Below, piece after piece: positions 9,020 through 16,873 of a stretch of 39,629 nt of DNA. The notes beneath the pieces are model-generated. The model was given only the letters and a program-made list of their open reading frames with translations, had not been told where the DNA came from and made no database searches. Numbering within the stretch: position 1 is the stretch's first letter; the number at the start of each line of letters is the position of its first letter. The position numbers and the translations under genes are program-made. The stretch is from NCBI RefSeq assembly GCF_016908145.1, contig NZ_JAFBDI010000021.1, positions 1 to 39,629 of the forward strand. Reading direction: 5' to 3'. The DNA comes from Marinitoga litoralis (GTDB lineage: Bacteria > Thermotogota > Thermotogae > Petrotogales > Petrotogaceae).

Positions 9020-9089
9020 AAAAAAGAAGAGCCGCACGGCATTCGCAACCGATGCGGCGGCCCCTATACCCCCCTAGGTATTTTTTTCA
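9018..9089 (-). ncRNA. Candidate small RNA, antisense to the rnr 3' end
   Basis: A GC-rich island in very AT-rich DNA. Read on the minus strand, an extended -10 (TGGTATAAT, 9104-9096) predicts initiation near 9089. The transcript would contain a small hairpin (ATACC/GGTAT), a G-rich stretch, and then a strong hairpin. In that hairpin GCCGCA (9058-9053) and CGG (9051-9049) pair with their complements at 9039-9031, with one bulged base. It is followed by TCTTC and eight Ts, a good intrinsic terminator. No convincing ORF fits; only an eight-codon one is present. The nearest minus-strand gene, perR, has its own terminator, so this hairpin is not explained as the end of perR. I do not recognise an RNA family. 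Confidence 0.45.
9066..9087 (+). terminator. Possible rnr terminator
   Basis: Plus strand: ATACC (9066-9070) pairs with GGTAT (9077-9081) over a CCCCTA loop, followed by seven Ts. The stem is short, but the stronger GC hairpin at 9031-9058 lies just upstream. Together they could end the dnaB-rnr transcript. Confidence 0.5.
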
Positions 9090-9095
9090 TTACAT

Positions 9096-9104
9096 ATTAT
9101 ACCA
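9096..9104 (-). promoter_or_regulatory. Extended -10 promoter for the candidate small RNA
   Basis: Minus strand TGG directly before TATAAT. No good -35 is seen (TTACTT at 16 bases is the best), which is tolerable for extended -10 promoters. The same TGGTATAAT motif precedes other genes in this window. Confidence 0.45.
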
Positions 9105-9157
9105 TAAAAATACAAAAAAGTAACAGTAAATCGCACATGTTCAAAAAAATGTAACAA

Positions 9158-9182
9158 AAAAACACCCTTATTGGGTGTTTTT
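9158..9182 (-). terminator. Terminator of perR
   Basis: AAAAACACCC (9158-9167) pairs with GGGTGTTTTT (9173-9182) across a TTATT loop. On the minus strand it is followed by a run of Ts. It overlaps the perR stop codon. Confidence 0.8.
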
Positions 9183-9612
9183 AAATTTCTTCATTTTCTA
9201 AGCATTCTTTACAAAAACCTTTTATATAGAACTGCTCATCAATTATTTTATTTTCTTTTTCTATTTTAGGATCTATTTTTATGCTTTCTACGTCAAAATC
9301 AAAAATTTTATTACAATTAATACATTTAAAATGTCCATGTATATGTGTGTTAATATCAAATCTTGCTTCATTTTCGTCTATAGTCAAAACGGAAACTAAC
9401 CCCTTTGATTGAAAAAGCTTCAATGTATTATATACAGTAGTTTTTGATAAAGTGGGGATAATATGAACCAAATCTTTATAAATTGTATCAACATTAGGGT
9501 GAGTGTGATTTTCTAATAAATATTTATACACTTGAATTCTTTGTAAAGAAGGAGAAATTCCATTTTCCCTTAATATCTCGCTAATATTGCTAATTTGATT
9601 TTTATCATTCAT
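9181..9612 (-). CDS. perR: PerR-type Fur family metal-dependent repressor
   Basis: DNA-binding metalloregulator of 143 residues. The winged helix covers about 8-80, and the dimerisation domain has two CxxC pairs (C97/C100 and C134/C137) for structural zinc. Aligned by eye with Bacillus PerR, all five regulatory metal ligands are present: H38, D86, H92, H94 and D105. The aspartate in KIFDF is typical of PerR rather than Fur, so a peroxide-sensing role is likely. I chose ATG 9612 because AAAGGG lies 9 bases upstream. A Per-box-like palindrome sits at its own start site, suggesting autorepression. No peroxide-defence gene is adjacent. Confidence 0.85.
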   Translation of the reverse strand: MNDKNQISNISEILRENGISPSLQRIQVYKYLLENHTHPNVDTIYKDLVHIIPTLSKTTVYNTLKLFQSKGLVSVLTIDENEARFDINTHIHGHFKCINCNKIFDFDVESIKIDPKIEKENKIIDEQFYIKGFCKECLENEEI

Positions 9613-9630
9613 ATAATCACACCCTTTCAA

Positions 9631-9649
9631 AATTAAAATCATTTTAATT
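9631..9649. promoter_or_regulatory. Per-box-like operator of perR
   Basis: A perfect 9-1-9 palindrome, AATTAAAATCATTTTAATT. Its core TTAAAATCATTTTAA differs from the Bacillus Per box (TTATAATNATTATAA) by one symmetric change per half. It lies just downstream of the perR -10, over the expected transcription start, a repressing position. Confidence 0.7.
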
Positions 9650-9657
9650 ATATATTT

Positions 9658-9686
9658 ATTATATACCTTTTTATTTAAAAATCCAA
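9658..9686 (-). promoter_or_regulatory. Promoter of perR
   Basis: Minus strand -35 TTGGAT (9686-9681), exactly 17 bases, -10 TATAAT (9663-9658). Start site expected near 9651, overlapping the palindrome. Confidence 0.75.
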
Positions 9687-9705
9687 ATTAATTTATTAAT
9701 ATTTA

Positions 9706-9714
9706 TGATATAAT
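9706..9714 (+). promoter_or_regulatory. Extended -10 promoter of the TPR protein gene
   Basis: TGATATAAT, an extended -10, lies about 35 bases before the GGAGGGG ribosome binding site of the gene at 9751. The -35 is weak (TTAATT). It is divergent from the perR promoter, whose -35 starts about 20 bases away, so PerR could influence both. Confidence 0.5.
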
Positions 9715-9750
9715 ATGTATATAATATGTTATAAATAAAGGAGGGGTAGA

Positions 9751-10461
9751 ATGAAGAGGCGAATTATTATATTATTTTTAGTATTAGCTTTTAGTTTTGT
9801 TTATGCAGAAGGTTTTACAAAATTATACGAAGAATTTAAGGTTATTAATAGTTATCATAATGTTGAGGGTATGAAAAGTTTATTAGGTAAATTAGAAAAA
9901 TATACTGACGATTCATCAATATTAGCATTATATTGTAATGCTCTAACAGAATATGCAAATTGGGGAGTTAAGGATGAAGAAAAAGAGAGTATTTATAGTA
10001 AAGCTGTAGAAATAGGCGAAAAAGCTGTATCTTTAGATCCTAATAATGGTTATGCTCACTATTCTTTAGGAGCAGCTATAGGTAGATTAGCACAATATAA
10101 AGGTATAGTTTCTAGTTTGTTTATGCTTGGAGATTTTGACGAACACATAAAAAAAGCAATTGAATTGGATCCAAGTTTATATACAGCATATATTGCAATG
10201 GGTATGAGATATAGAGATGTTCCGTGGCCAATGAATAATTATAAAAAATCCGAGGAATACTTTTTTAAAGCTGCTGAAATAGAGCCTGAATATGTAAATA
10301 CATACTATGAATTAGGGGTTTTATATAAAGTTTGGAAAAAATATGATAAAGCCAAAGATATGTTCGAAAAAGTAATAAAGATGCCGTTACATCCAGATTG
10401 GATCGAACAAGGGAAAGAAGCCAAAGAAAATTCAAAAAAAGAATTAAATGATTTAAAATAA
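9751..10461 (+). CDS. Secreted TPR-repeat protein
   Basis: A 236-residue protein with an N-terminal signal peptide (MKRRIIILFLVLAFSFVYA) and no lipobox cysteine, so probably periplasmic. The rest is alpha-helical with tetratricopeptide repeats: AVSLDPNNGYAHYSLGAA, AIELDPSLYTAYIAMG, and AAEIEPEYVNTYYELGVLYK followed by YDKAKDMFEKVIKM. Such repeats bind partner proteins; nothing shows which. GGAGGGG precedes ATG 9751 by 6 bases. The gene stands alone between divergent perR and a strong terminator. Confidence 0.8.
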   Translation: MKRRIIILFLVLAFSFVYAEGFTKLYEEFKVINSYHNVEGMKSLLGKLEKYTDDSSILALYCNALTEYANWGVKDEEKESIYSKAVEIGEKAVSLDPNNGYAHYSLGAAIGRLAQYKGIVSSLFMLGDFDEHIKKAIELDPSLYTAYIAMGMRYRDVPWPMNNYKKSEEYFFKAAEIEPEYVNTYYELGVLYKVWKKYDKAKDMFEKVIKMPLHPDWIEQGKEAKENSKKELNDLK

Positions 10462-10465
10462 TTAA

Positions 10466-10495
10466 AATGACTAGCAGCTAGCTAGTCATTTTTTT
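10466..10495. terminator. Bidirectional terminator
   Basis: Perfect 10-bp stem AATGACTAGC (10466-10475)/GCTAGTCATT (10481-10490) with a 5-base loop, then Ts on the plus strand. It overlaps the last codons of the convergent diguanylate cyclase gene, so the stem encodes part of that protein's C-terminus. Confidence 0.85.
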
Positions 10496-11929
10496 ATTCG
10501 AATGTTTCATGTTATATAAATTTTTATCAGCTAATTCATAATAATTCTTTTCATTAAAAGATGAAATACCGTAAGAAAAATCAAATCCAGTTTTTTCATT
10601 ATATATTTTTCTAATTCTTTCAATAATTTTTTTAATATTTTCTGAATCTGTAATTATAGCAAATTCATCTCCACCTAATCTAATAATATAATCGGTATTT
10701 CTTAAATTATTTTTTGCAATATCGACGAAATTTTTAAGTATTTCATCACCTTTTGAATGACCAAATTTATCATTTATCTTTTTTAAATCATCAATATCAA
10801 TTATTGCAAAATAGCCTTTGAATTTGTTATTCTCGAAAACATTTCTATTATATGCTCCAGTAAGTGGATCAATTAAAGCTTTATCTATTAGTATTTTATT
10901 TTTTTCTACTACATATTTATATTCTAATACAAGTGAAAAACCAAACCCTAAAGTTGCAGCTAAAACTCCATATCCAAAAATCAAAGGTTCATTTAATTTC
11001 AATAATAAAATTAATATAGAATGAATAGAAGTAATAGTTAAGAACGTTACAGGAAATAACAAATAAATATTTTTTGATTTAAAAATCCAATATGTAACAA
11101 TCATTAAGTTTGCCATTGCTATTAAGTTCAAATAATTAGTAAATAATTTTAGATAATAAAAGTTTGGCGATAAAAGAACTAAGAATATCGAAATCAAAGT
11201 AAAATAAACCATTATTTTCGATTTAATTCTATTAAAGAAATAATATTCAATTCCAATAAGAATTAATATACTACTTATAAAAAATGAAATCAAAAATATT
11301 TTTCTAAGAATAAATGCAAGCAAAAAACCTCCGTTATATAATCTACTAATAATGTCAAAAATATATATTCCTGCAAATAAAGAAGATAATCCAATGTATT
11401 TAAAATATTTTAAATTGTTATATCCTGAGATAATTAGTAATATTACCCCCAATACTATAGCTGCTCCTAAGGATATTAGATATATATTTTCATTAAGAAA
11501 ATTTAAAAAATAAACTTTTTTTATTGCAGTCATTCTATCTGTTAAAAATATTTTTTTATGAATTCCAATATCATATAATCCTTTTAATTTAATTTTTAGT
11601 TTGTTTTTTTCTTTTAATAAGTTCTTATCAAAAACTACATAAAAAGCCTTATTCCACAAACTTGAATATTTATAACCATTTTCATATATTAATACATCAT
11701 TTAAATAAACAGATATTTCATTATAGGATAATCTTGGAAATATAATTGAATCATAATCTGTTTTATCAAAAACTACTTCGAACTCTTTTTCTACAGGAGA
11801 TTTTGTAATTTCATAAAAAATAGGAAAATCCAAAAGATAACCTTTTGGAGAATAGGAATATTTAATTATATATAAAATAAACAAAAAAGATAAAATAGCT
11901 AATGAAACAATTAAAAATCTTTTTTTCAA
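10478..11929 (-). CDS. Membrane diguanylate cyclase, 7TM sensor plus GGDEF
   Basis: This protein probably makes cyclic di-GMP in response to an extracytoplasmic signal. After an N-terminal membrane anchor comes an external beta-rich region of about 125 residues, then about seven membrane helices (roughly residues 145-345), then a GGDEF domain. The layout resembles 7TMR-DISM receptors. The catalytic motif is intact (RLGGDEFAII), and an RNTD inhibitory I-site lies five residues upstream, so an active, feedback-inhibited enzyme is expected. The end reads YGIS, as in the family. I prefer TTG 11929, which has GGTGG 5 bases upstream; ATG 11941 overlaps murB and has no ribosome binding site. It is the last gene of the recN operon. 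Confidence 0.87.
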   Translation of the reverse strand: MKKRFLIVSLAILSFLFILYIIKYSYSPKGYLLDFPIFYEITKSPVEKEFEVVFDKTDYDSIIFPRLSYNEISVYLNDVLIYENGYKYSSLWNKAFYVVFDKNLLKEKNKLKIKLKGLYDIGIHKKIFLTDRMTAIKKVYFLNFLNENIYLISLGAAIVLGVILLIISGYNNLKYFKYIGLSSLFAGIYIFDIISRLYNGGFLLAFILRKIFLISFFISSILILIGIEYYFFNRIKSKIMVYFTLISIFLVLLSPNFYYLKLFTNYLNLIAMANLMIVTYWIFKSKNIYLLFPVTFLTITSIHSILILLLKLNEPLIFGYGVLAATLGFGFSLVLEYKYVVEKNKILIDKALIDPLTGAYNRNVFENNKFKGYFAIIDIDDLKKINDKFGHSKGDEILKNFVDIAKNNLRNTDYIIRLGGDEFAIITDSENIKKIIERIRKIYNEKTGFDFSYGISSFNEKNYYELADKNLYNMKHSNKKMTS

Positions 11930-11931
11930 AT

Positions 11932-12843
11932 TTACCACCATATTTCTGGTTCTATTTCTAAATCTTCACCATACTTTTCTTTAACCACTTTTTTAATTTT
12001 TTCAGCTAGATTAATAATATCTTCAAACTTAGCATTCCCTTTATTAATAATAAATCCAGCATGCTTATTAGAAACTTCAGCATCTCCAATAGAAAAACCT
12101 TTTAACCCTAATTTTTCAATTGTAGTACCAACATAAAAATCGGGTTTAGGTCTTTTAAAGAAACTGCCTGCACTAGGGAATTCTAAAGGTTGTTTTTCCC
12201 ATCTTTTTTCTGATAATTCTTTCATTTTATTTTTTATATTAGTTATATCTTTTTTATATAAATTTATTTTTGCGCTTAATGAGATATATCTTCTTTCTTG
12301 GAAAATGCTTTTTCTGTAATTGAAATTTAGTAATTCCTTCTTTAATATAATTGTTTTTCTTTCAATTATATCATAAGCTTCAACCTCAGTTACAATATCT
12401 GACATTTGCCCTCCATATGCTCCAGCGTTCATAAATAACGCTCCACCCAATGATCCAGGTATTCCTACAGCGAATTCTAATCCGGATAATGAATTCTCCA
12501 TTGCTATGTATGATAATCTTGAAATCGGAATTCCAACCTCGCTAATTAAGATATTTTCGTTTAAGGAATATCCTGTAAGATATTCAGTACTTAGAACAAC
12601 AAAATTCAAAGTATCATCGTTAATTAATAAATTGGCGCCACCGCCAATGATTTTAAAATTTATTTTATTTTCAATTATATAATCTAAAGTATTAATAAAA
12701 ATTTGTTTTGTTTTTGGAATTATATAATAAGGAGTAATACCACCAACTTTAATTGTGGTATGCATTTTTAAAGGTTCATTGATTAAAATAGTATTTCCCA
12801 GTGAATATAAATATTTCAAATCAATATTCACTTTAACATCCAC
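11932..12843 (-). CDS. murB: UDP-N-acetylenolpyruvoylglucosamine reductase MurB
   Basis: FAD enzyme that reduces UDP-GlcNAc-enolpyruvate to UDP-MurNAc in peptidoglycan synthesis, 303 residues. Visible motifs: TIKVGG near the N-terminus, the FAD-binding IIGGGANLLI, AVGIPGSLGGALFMNAGAYGG, the catalytic-serine PSAGSFFKRP, and the C-terminal HAGFIINKGNA. The size and lack of the extra loop fit the shorter type II MurB class. The start overlaps the HEAT gene end by 16 bases, with GGAG close upstream; a GTG at 12831 is an alternative. Confidence 0.94.
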   Translation of the reverse strand: MDVKVNIDLKYLYSLGNTILINEPLKMHTTIKVGGITPYYIIPKTKQIFINTLDYIIENKINFKIIGGGANLLINDDTLNFVVLSTEYLTGYSLNENILISEVGIPISRLSYIAMENSLSGLEFAVGIPGSLGGALFMNAGAYGGQMSDIVTEVEAYDIIERKTIILKKELLNFNYRKSIFQERRYISLSAKINLYKKDITNIKNKMKELSEKRWEKQPLEFPSAGSFFKRPKPDFYVGTTIEKLGLKGFSIGDAEVSNKHAGFIINKGNAKFEDIINLAEKIKKVVKEKYGEDLEIEPEIWW

Positions 12844-13442
12844 TCCAACATTTCAGAAATTTCTTCTCCAGCTGGATGTTTTTTCACATCATTTATTAAG
12901 TCTCTTTTTTTAAATAATATTTTTTGAATAGAATCTAAAATTAAAGCTTTTTCTGATTTTGAAATATTAGTTATATATTTATCCAAAAGATATTTTAGTC
13001 CTTTTTGAGTAGGTAATTCAGATATTGCCATGATTGCTAACTCTTGTAAGTCTCCGGTGTCATCTAAAAATGTAGCAAGTATATCTATATATTTTTCATC
13101 TTTTGTTAGTCTTAATAAAGCTTCTAAAATCAAAGGGAATGCTCTTTCATCAGAATACATATTTAGCATTCGTTCTAAATATGGAATTAATTCCTTACAT
13201 TCTAAGTTAGATAAGACATCAATTAAATAGAGCATTACAACATCATCAAAAGAATTTTTTTCAAATCTTTTCATAAATTCATTGAAAAGATATTTTTTTG
13301 CATCTGATCCTAAAATATCAATTATATCTGTTATTATTTCATAAGTTTCTGTATCTGCGTCTTCCATCATATCTATTAAAATCGGAATTGCATTAACTCC
13401 TTTTTCTTCAAGTATCCTTTGGATAACATCTTCTCTTTTCAT
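12828..13442 (-). CDS. HEAT-repeat protein, unknown function
   Basis: A 204-residue, acidic, all-helical protein with repeated amphipathic pairs of HEAT type (for example GVNAIPILIDMMEDADTE, CKELIPYLERMLNM, YIDILATFLDDTGDLQELA). No signal peptide or membrane segment is present, so it is cytoplasmic. I do not recognise a specific family. Its ATG overlaps the recN stop (TAATG), with GAGGTGG upstream, and its end overlaps murB, so it is translationally coupled to both. A scaffold role is likely but unproven. Confidence 0.8.
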   Translation of the reverse strand: MKREDVIQRILEEKGVNAIPILIDMMEDADTETYEIITDIIDILGSDAKKYLFNEFMKRFEKNSFDDVVMLYLIDVLSNLECKELIPYLERMLNMYSDERAFPLILEALLRLTKDEKYIDILATFLDDTGDLQELAIMAISELPTQKGLKYLLDKYITNISKSEKALILDSIQKILFKKRDLINDVKKHPAGEEISEMLEWMLK

Positions 13443-15049
13443 TATTCCACCTCGCCAAATACAATTTCACCATACATTTCCTTTATTTCAATTAATCTTT
13501 CTTCTTCATTTAATTCTTTAATTACTGAGTAGATTTCATTATCTTTTTCTTCTTTAAATATTTTATAATGTTTATCTGCATAATTAGCAACCTGAGGCAT
13601 ATGTGTTATAACTATTAATTGTTTTAAATTTGAAAAATCCTTTAATTTTTTACCAATTACATCAGCAAGTCTTTGTCCAACACCAGAATCGATTTCGTCA
13701 AATAACATAGTTTCAACAAGATGTATTTCTCCAAGAGATTTTTCAATGGCTAATATAATTCTGGATAATTCCCCTCCAGATGCAATTTTTTCTAATGGTA
13801 AATAGTTCGATTGAGGATTTGTTTTTGCTAATATTCTGATACTATATGTTCCAAATTTACTAGGTTCTTTTAATTTATCGAATGAAAAAACAATTTCCGC
13901 ATTTTCCATATTTAATGAATTTAATTCATTTTTGATTTTTATTTCTAATTCTTTTAAAACTTTTTCCCCTTTTTGTTTAATTTTTTCTCCTAATTTAAAT
14001 AATTCATTTCTCTTTTTCTCGATTAAAGGATTAATCTCGTTTATAATCTTTTCCAAATCATTTAATTCATTTAATTCTGATTTGAAATTGTCTAAATTAT
14101 CAAAAACATCTTCTAAAGTAGGTCCATATTTTCTCTTTAAATTCATAATATCATTAAGTCTATTAGAAACTTCATTTAATCTTTCTGGATCTAAATCTAA
14201 ATCGTACAATTTTGATTCTAAATTGCTATATAATTCGTTTATCATATCTTGTATTGAAACAGCAAAATCTAATTCTTTTTCAAAACCGTAATCTGAAATG
14301 TGTGATATATCTTCTATTATTTCTCCTATTAGTACATCAACATTTTCATCATTATCCTTTAAAATTGCTAATGATTTTTCTAATTTATTTTTAATTTCTT
14401 CAACATTACTTAATTTTTTATATTCCATCTTTAGTTCTTCATCTTCATTTTCTTTTGGAGATATACGTTCTATTTCTTCTATTTGAAAATTTAATATATC
14501 AATTTTTCTATATATTTCAGAAGGGTCAGAAGGGATATTATTTAATTTTTCTTTTAAATTCAAATATTCTAAATATTTTTTATTATATTCAATTATTAAA
14601 TCTTCAAAATTTTCTTTGAATATATTAAAAGCTATAGTATTATGATATTTAGGATTCCTTAATAATACTTGAGAATCTTGAGTATGAACTTCCATTATAT
14701 ATGAACCTATTTTAGCTAAAACATTTTTGGGTACAATTTCACCATTAACTCTAAATACTGATCTTTTTTCGTTAAAGTTTACATTTATAATAATTTCATT
14801 ATTTTCAATATATAAGTAATCTTTTAATTCTTTTTTTATTTCATCAGAAATAGTAATATATGCAGAAATAGCCCCATTTTCATTTCTCAAATTTTTTGGT
14901 ATGTTTCCGCTTAAAATAGAAATTAAAGCCTTTATCAACATTGATTTTCCTGCACCAGATTCTCCTGTTATAACATTTAATCCTTCTGAAAAATCTATGT
15001 TTACTTCTTTGAATAATCCAAAATTTTTTACAGCCAATGAATGTATCAT
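13442..15049 (-). CDS. recN: DNA repair protein RecN
   Basis: SMC-like ATPase in double-strand-break repair, 535 residues, about normal length. Walker A GESGAGKS is at residues 29-36. A long coiled-coil middle (about 155-370) is followed by the ABC signature ASGGELSRIILAIE, Walker B MLFDEIDSGVG and the IVITHMPQVA switch. GGAGGTG lies just before ATG 15049. It is the first gene of the minus-strand operon recN, HEAT gene, murB, diguanylate cyclase. Confidence 0.95.
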   Translation of the reverse strand: MIHSLAVKNFGLFKEVNIDFSEGLNVITGESGAGKSMLIKALISILSGNIPKNLRNENGAISAYITISDEIKKELKDYLYIENNEIIINVNFNEKRSVFRVNGEIVPKNVLAKIGSYIMEVHTQDSQVLLRNPKYHNTIAFNIFKENFEDLIIEYNKKYLEYLNLKEKLNNIPSDPSEIYRKIDILNFQIEEIERISPKENEDEELKMEYKKLSNVEEIKNKLEKSLAILKDNDENVDVLIGEIIEDISHISDYGFEKELDFAVSIQDMINELYSNLESKLYDLDLDPERLNEVSNRLNDIMNLKRKYGPTLEDVFDNLDNFKSELNELNDLEKIINEINPLIEKKRNELFKLGEKIKQKGEKVLKELEIKIKNELNSLNMENAEIVFSFDKLKEPSKFGTYSIRILAKTNPQSNYLPLEKIASGGELSRIILAIEKSLGEIHLVETMLFDEIDSGVGQRLADVIGKKLKDFSNLKQLIVITHMPQVANYADKHYKIFKEEKDNEIYSVIKELNEEERLIEIKEMYGEIVFGEVE

Positions 15050-15186
15050 ATGGCACCTCCAGATTTTTTATCTATATATATATTTTACCTTATTTTCGTT
15101 AAAAATAAAAATTTTTGTTTATTATAATAATAATCAAATATAACTAATTAAACAAAATAAAACATATATTTCTAAATAATGTAAAT

Positions 15187-15215
15187 TTGACGAATTGTAA
15201 TGTTTATGTTATAAT
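15187..15215 (+). promoter_or_regulatory. Strong promoter of the pit operon
   Basis: -35 TTGACG (15187-15192), 17-base spacer, -10 TATAAT (15210-15215) preceded by TGT, an extended -10. This is one of the best sigma-70-type promoters in the window, and lies 30 bases before the pit start. No pho-box-like repeat is evident. Confidence 0.85.
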
Positions 15216-15245
15216 ATTGAATCAAAAGAAATATGAGGTGATAAT

Positions 15246-16184
15246 ATGTGGCTATACTTAATTCCAGCAATGTTTTTTGGGTGGTCTTTAGGGGCAAATG
15301 ATGCTGCTAATATATTTGGAACAGCAGTTTCCAATAAAATTGTAAAATATAGAACTGCTACTATTATTTCTGCAATATTTATATTATTAGGAGCTATACT
15401 AGGTGGGGCAAAAGGTATTGAAACAATTAGTAGCGTTACTTCCCAAAGTTTGCTTTCTGGTTCTATTTCCGTTTTATCAGCAGCTATTACAATGACTATA
15501 ATGACTTATATTGGAGTGCCTGTTTCTTCGTCTCAAGCAATTGTTGGTTCGATTATGGCTGTTGGATTAATGGAAGGCGGGGTGAATTGGGCAGTCATAT
15601 TAAAATTAGTTTTGGCTTGGGTTGGTACTCCAATTGGAGGAATGATTTTTGGATTCATATCATTTAAAATTTTATCTATACCTTTTAATATGATAAAATC
15701 TATATATGTAAAAGAAAGAGTAGTTCAAATTGCAACTTTAATAATTGGTGCATATGGAGCTTATTCTTTGGGGGCAAACAATGTAGCAAACATCACTGGT
15801 GTTTTTGCGGATACTATAGGTATTCAAATGGCAGCATTAATAGGTGGTTTAGCGATTTCTTTTGGTGTTTTAACTTATAGTTATAAGGTTATGATGACTG
15901 TTGGAACTCAAATAATAGAATTAGATTATTTTTCTGCTGCAATAGCAGTTTTAGGTGAATCTATAACAGTTTGGATTTATGCATTATTAGGAATTCCCGT
16001 GTCTACATCACAAGCAATCGTTGGTGCTGTAATTGGAGCAGGGTATGCTAGAGGTTCTAGGCTTACAAATAAAAAAGTATTATTAAAAATTTTAAGTGCA
16101 TGGATTAATACACCGGTTTCTGCTGGAATAATTACAGCATTGATATATTTTATATTAAAATCAGTTTTTAAAATAACAATATAA
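15246..16184 (+). CDS. pit: Pit family inorganic phosphate transporter
   Basis: Low-affinity phosphate (or metal-phosphate) carrier of the inner membrane, 312 residues and about ten membrane segments. The two inverted halves each carry the family signature: GANDAANIFGTAVS near residue 15 and GANNVANITG near residue 178. Each half also has a VPVSSSQAIVGS-type motif. GAGGTG lies before ATG 15246. The DUF47 gene follows after about 20 bases, the usual pairing for this family. Confidence 0.93.
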   Translation: MWLYLIPAMFFGWSLGANDAANIFGTAVSNKIVKYRTATIISAIFILLGAILGGAKGIETISSVTSQSLLSGSISVLSAAITMTIMTYIGVPVSSSQAIVGSIMAVGLMEGGVNWAVILKLVLAWVGTPIGGMIFGFISFKILSIPFNMIKSIYVKERVVQIATLIIGAYGAYSLGANNVANITGVFADTIGIQMAALIGGLAISFGVLTYSYKVMMTVGTQIIELDYFSAAIAVLGESITVWIYALLGIPVSTSQAIVGAVIGAGYARGSRLTNKKVLLKILSAWINTPVSAGIITALIYFILKSVFKITI

Positions 16185-16203
16185 GATTTTAGGAGGTGTC
16201 AAT

Positions 16204-16848
16204 ATGGGATTGTTTTTTGGAAAAAAAGAAAAAAATATTATTGATTTATTTAATAAACATCTTGAAGCTGTAGATTATACTATACAAGCGCTTGTAGATT
16301 TAATAAAAAATTTGGACGAAGATATGTCTCGCATTAGAGAATTAGCTGAACAAGTTAGAAATGCAGAAACTGAAGCTGACCATATTAGGAGGCAAGCAGA
16401 ATCAGAAATGTATTCTGGAGCATTTTTGCCTAATTTTAGAGGTGATTTGTTAGGGACAATTGAGGCAATGGATAGAATTGCTAATAAAGCTGAATCAGTT
16501 GCTGATGAAATAGAATTGCAGTCAATTAGAGTACCTAAAGAAATATTGGAAGACTTAATTGAATTAATACTAAAATCTCAAGTTACATATAGAGCTGTAA
16601 AGGAAGCAGCTAAAGAAATGTTTGAGGATTTTGAAAAAGCAAATGAAATGATATTAAAAACAGAAAATTATGAGCATGAAACCGACATTATAGAAAGAAA
16701 TACAATAAGAAAAATATTTTCTTTAGATATTTCTCTTCCAGAAAAAATGCAATTAAAAAAATTAGTTCATAGAATAGCGGATATTTCAGATACTTCTGAA
16801 GATGTTTCAGATAGAATTCAGATTATAATATATAAAAGAAAAGTATAG
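16204..16848 (+). CDS. DUF47 (PhoU-like) protein, Pit partner
   Basis: A 214-residue helical protein of the DUF47/TIGR00153 family, structurally related to PhoU. It begins MGLFFGKKEKNIIDLF and contains AETEADHIRRQAESE and the metal-binding-like EHETDIIERNTIRKIF segment. Family members are encoded next to Pit transporters and are thought to regulate them. AGGAGGTG lies 6 bases before the ATG. A strong terminator overlaps the 3' end. Confidence 0.9.
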   Translation: MGLFFGKKEKNIIDLFNKHLEAVDYTIQALVDLIKNLDEDMSRIRELAEQVRNAETEADHIRRQAESEMYSGAFLPNFRGDLLGTIEAMDRIANKAESVADEIELQSIRVPKEILEDLIELILKSQVTYRAVKEAAKEMFEDFEKANEMILKTENYEHETDIIERNTIRKIFSLDISLPEKMQLKKLVHRIADISDTSEDVSDRIQIIIYKRKV

Positions 16849-16871
16849 CCTGAGGCTATACTTTTCTTTTT
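16838..16871. terminator. Bidirectional terminator after the pit operon
   Basis: A 13-bp stem GAAAAGTATAGCC (16838-16850)/GGCTATACTTTTC (16854-16866) with a TGA loop, then TTTTT. It also ends the convergent lipoprotein cluster from the minus strand, whose last stop is at 16874. Confidence 0.9.
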
Positions 16872-16873
16872 GA

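Noticed and set aside
9031-9058. GC-rich hairpin as the perR terminator
   Set aside because: perR already has a complete terminator at 9158-9182, and an extended -10 lies between the two.
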